DNA of 6,182 bases from Burkholderiales bacterium (lineage in GTDB: Bacteria > Pseudomonadota > Gammaproteobacteria > Burkholderiales > Usitatibacteraceae), in the NCBI GenBank assembly GCA_017880705.1, contig JADGRS010000206.1, positions 1-6,182 of the forward strand, in the 5' to 3' direction. Shown piece after piece: positions 6,098-6,182 of this stretch. The position numbers and the translations under genes are program-made. The notes below the pieces were generated by a model. It was given only the letters and a program-made list of their open reading frames with translations. It made no database searches and was not told where the DNA came from. The number at the start of each line of letters is the position of its first letter. Positions within the stretch are counted from its first letter, which is position 1.

Positions 6098-6182
6098 ATG
6101 AGACTTGCCGGCTTCCGTTCGTGCATTGCGGCGCTTGCATCCGCCGCCGCCTTGACGGCGGGCGCCGCCGATGTGGCGGGAT
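6098..6182 (+). CDS. N-terminus of a secreted protein (partial, runs off the window)
   Basis: ATG at 6098 is preceded by GGAG (6088-6091) with a 6-nt gap, a good ribosome binding site. The 28 visible residues form a signal peptide: a basic start (MRLAGFR), an Ala/Leu-rich hydrophobic core and a likely cleavage site after AGA or GAA, leaving a mature start near ADVAG or DVAG. The protein is therefore exported to the periplasm or beyond, and its family cannot be told from this fragment. An ATG at 6093 hits a stop after two codons and is not the start. The gene is divergent from the efflux operon and shares its 212-bp intergenic region, so co-regulation by the MarR protein is possible but not shown. 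Confidence 0.75.
   Translation, partial: MRLAGFRSCIAALASAAALTAGAADVAG

Noticed and set aside
6069..6101. A ten-codon GTG-initiated frame (MNRIVPGRMR) whose stop overlaps the start at 6098 as ATGA
   Set aside because: It could be a coupled leader peptide, but there is no ribosome binding site or regulatory codon pattern. A frame this short is likely by chance.
1..6182. Mobile elements, CRISPR arrays, tRNA or rRNA genes and riboswitches
   Set aside because: I looked for terminal inverted repeats with transposase frames, regularly spaced repeats and RNA-gene-like segments and saw none. The window is ordinary operon-type chromosomal sequence.

Overview
This is a GC-rich stretch with dense, tightly packed coding. 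It looks like a chromosomal segment from a Betaproteobacterium (Burkholderiales-like). That placement rests on the style of the proteins: a NodT-type outer membrane lipoprotein, an EmrA/EmrB pair and a MarR regulator in one operon. It is an inference, because there is no rRNA or other taxonomic marker here.

Layout. Positions 1-33 carry the last codons of a plus-strand gene. A small plus-strand lipoprotein gene follows (112-354). Next is a 110-bp convergent gap with two strong inverted repeats. From 5885 down to 465 there is a five-gene minus-strand operon. In transcription order it reads: marR-type regulator (5885-5400), NodT-family outer membrane factor (5395-3887), EmrA/HlyD-type periplasmic adaptor (3869-2625), EmrB-type DHA2 MFS permease (2613-1012), and a small secreted BON-like cysteine-containing protein (977-465). 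The gaps are 4, 17, 11 and 34 nt, so the set is very probably co-transcribed. A divergent plus-strand gene encoding a secreted protein starts at 6098 and runs off the window.

How the genes work together. The MFS permease, adaptor and outer membrane lipoprotein are the three parts of a proton-driven tripartite pump that would export a drug or other small toxic compound from the inner membrane through to the outside. The MarR protein is the likely local repressor. A near-ideal sigma-70 promoter (TTGACA, 17 bp, TATAGT) sits just upstream of marR, and its spacer holds a perfect 12-bp palindrome, TTGCCTAGGCAA. This has the TTGCC-NN-GGCAA form known from E. coli marO. The simplest model is autorepression of the whole pump operon, relieved by a ligand. 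The substrate cannot be read from the sequence.

The efflux core is a well-known architecture. The less familiar parts are the fifth gene (BON-like, with four cysteines in the mature chain), the long cysteine-containing N-terminal segment before the lipobox of the NodT protein, and the small lipoprotein with an unusual lipobox. I found no mobile element, tRNA, rRNA, CRISPR array or clear new system.
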